Below are positions 4,936-5,180 of a stretch of 5,180 bases of DNA, in pieces (the first letter of the stretch is position 1; every line of letters starts with the position of its first letter). This DNA is from Chloroflexota bacterium. GTDB taxonomy: Bacteria; Chloroflexota; Limnocylindria; Limnocylindrales; CSP1-4. Both the position numbers and the translations under genes were made by a program. The notes below the pieces were generated by a model. That model was not told the origin of the DNA, searched no databases, and saw only the letters and a list, made by a program, of their open reading frames with translations. The DNA is taken from contig JAKAMV010000729.1 of the NCBI GenBank assembly GCA_021812735.1, positions 1 through 5,180 on the forward strand, written 5' to 3'.

Positions 4936-5180
4936 ATGGCGACCCTGGATCGCACGGCTGCCCCGGGGGCGCGTGAGGTCGCGTTCGCACGCCTGGCGGA
5001 GGCGCAGCTCGACGCCGCCTACCACCTGGCCACCTTCATCCTGGCCGGAGACCGCGCCGAGGCCGAGGACGCCGTGCACGACGCGGCGCTGCGGGCATGG
5101 CAGCACATCGGCGAGGTGCGCGACCCCGCCCGCTTCGAGACCTGGTTCACGCGGATCGTCGTGAACAGCTGCCGGGATCG
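4936..5180 (+). CDS. RNA polymerase ECF-subfamily sigma factor, N-terminal part (cut by window end)
   Basis: ECF sigma factors direct RNA polymerase to promoters of stress or envelope-response genes. The visible 81 codons cover most of sigma-70 region 2. Residues about 16-40 form the first helix ('AFARLAEAQLDAAYHLATFI'). Residues 41-60 hold the classic region 2.2/2.3 signature ('AEAEDAVHDAALRAWQHI', equivalent to the usual 'DAEDLVQDTFLRAWR'). Residues 64-81 start region 2.4 ('ARFETWFTRIVVNSCRD'), the segment that reads the -10 element. Region 4 and the stop lie beyond the window. The start ATG is supported by GGGAGA 8 nt upstream. A matching anti-sigma factor would be expected downstream but cannot be seen. 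The 415-bp upstream gap suggests independent transcription from its own promoter. The family call is firm; the specific ECF group cannot be named from this fragment. Confidence 0.88.
   Translation, partial: MATLDRTAAPGAREVAFARLAEAQLDAAYHLATFILAGDRAEAEDAVHDAALRAWQHIGEVRDPARFETWFTRIVVNSCRD

Noticed and set aside
4831..5106. A 91-codon minus-strand open frame over the sigma-factor start.
   Set aside because: It is antisense to clear sigma-70 region 2 sequence and has no features of its own.
1..5180. CRISPR arrays, tRNA or rRNA genes, or a multi-gene defence system.
   Set aside because: No regularly spaced repeats, no cloverleaf-like or rRNA sequence, and no defence-type nuclease, helicase or methylase motifs were seen.

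Overview
This is a GC-rich, mostly coding stretch of a bacterial chromosome. The high GC content, strong GC bias at third codon positions, GTG and TTG starts, an extracytoplasmic-function (ECF) sigma factor and an IS256-type transposase all suggest Actinomycetota or a high-GC Chloroflexota lineage. No rRNA or other marker gene is present to settle the phylum.

Layout, left to right. (1) Positions 1-965, minus strand: the 5' part of an IS256-family insertion sequence. Its transposase is intact to just past the second catalytic Asp, then loses the conserved Cys of the C-x2-H motif and stops before the catalytic Glu could occur, so it is probably dead. The likely outer tip of the element is near 965. 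(2) Positions 966-1117: a short non-coding stretch with two strong inverted repeats, one of them a candidate terminator. (3) Positions 1118-1816, minus strand: an unrecognised membrane protein with a two-helix hairpin and a soluble C-terminal domain. (4) Positions 1817-1993: a divergent intergenic region with a 7-bp dyad just before the next gene. (5) Positions 1994-4045, plus strand: the most unusual gene. It encodes a 683-residue DDE transposase-like protein with Cys/His clusters at the N-terminus, an apparently complete D-D-E triad and a C-x2-H motif. At the C-terminus are two tandem treble-clef/zinc-ribbon repeats of the DUF4379 type with identical ligand spacing. A weak terminal-inverted-repeat candidate (12 of 14 bases) brackets it at 1888-1901 and 4045-4058. 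(6) Positions 4098-4520, plus strand: a small two-helix membrane protein, possibly read from a leaderless mRNA. (7) Positions 4521-4935: 415 bp without a convincing gene, holding hairpins, a less GC-rich island and a possible ECF-type promoter. (8) From 4936 to the window end, plus strand: the first 81 codons of an ECF sigma factor, cut by the window edge.

The window reads as host genes (two small membrane proteins and a sigma factor) interrupted by two unrelated mobile-element genes. Nothing ties the genes into one pathway. The point most worth following is the transposase-like protein with the tandem C-terminal zinc ribbons: either an undescribed single-gene transposon type or a domesticated transposase.
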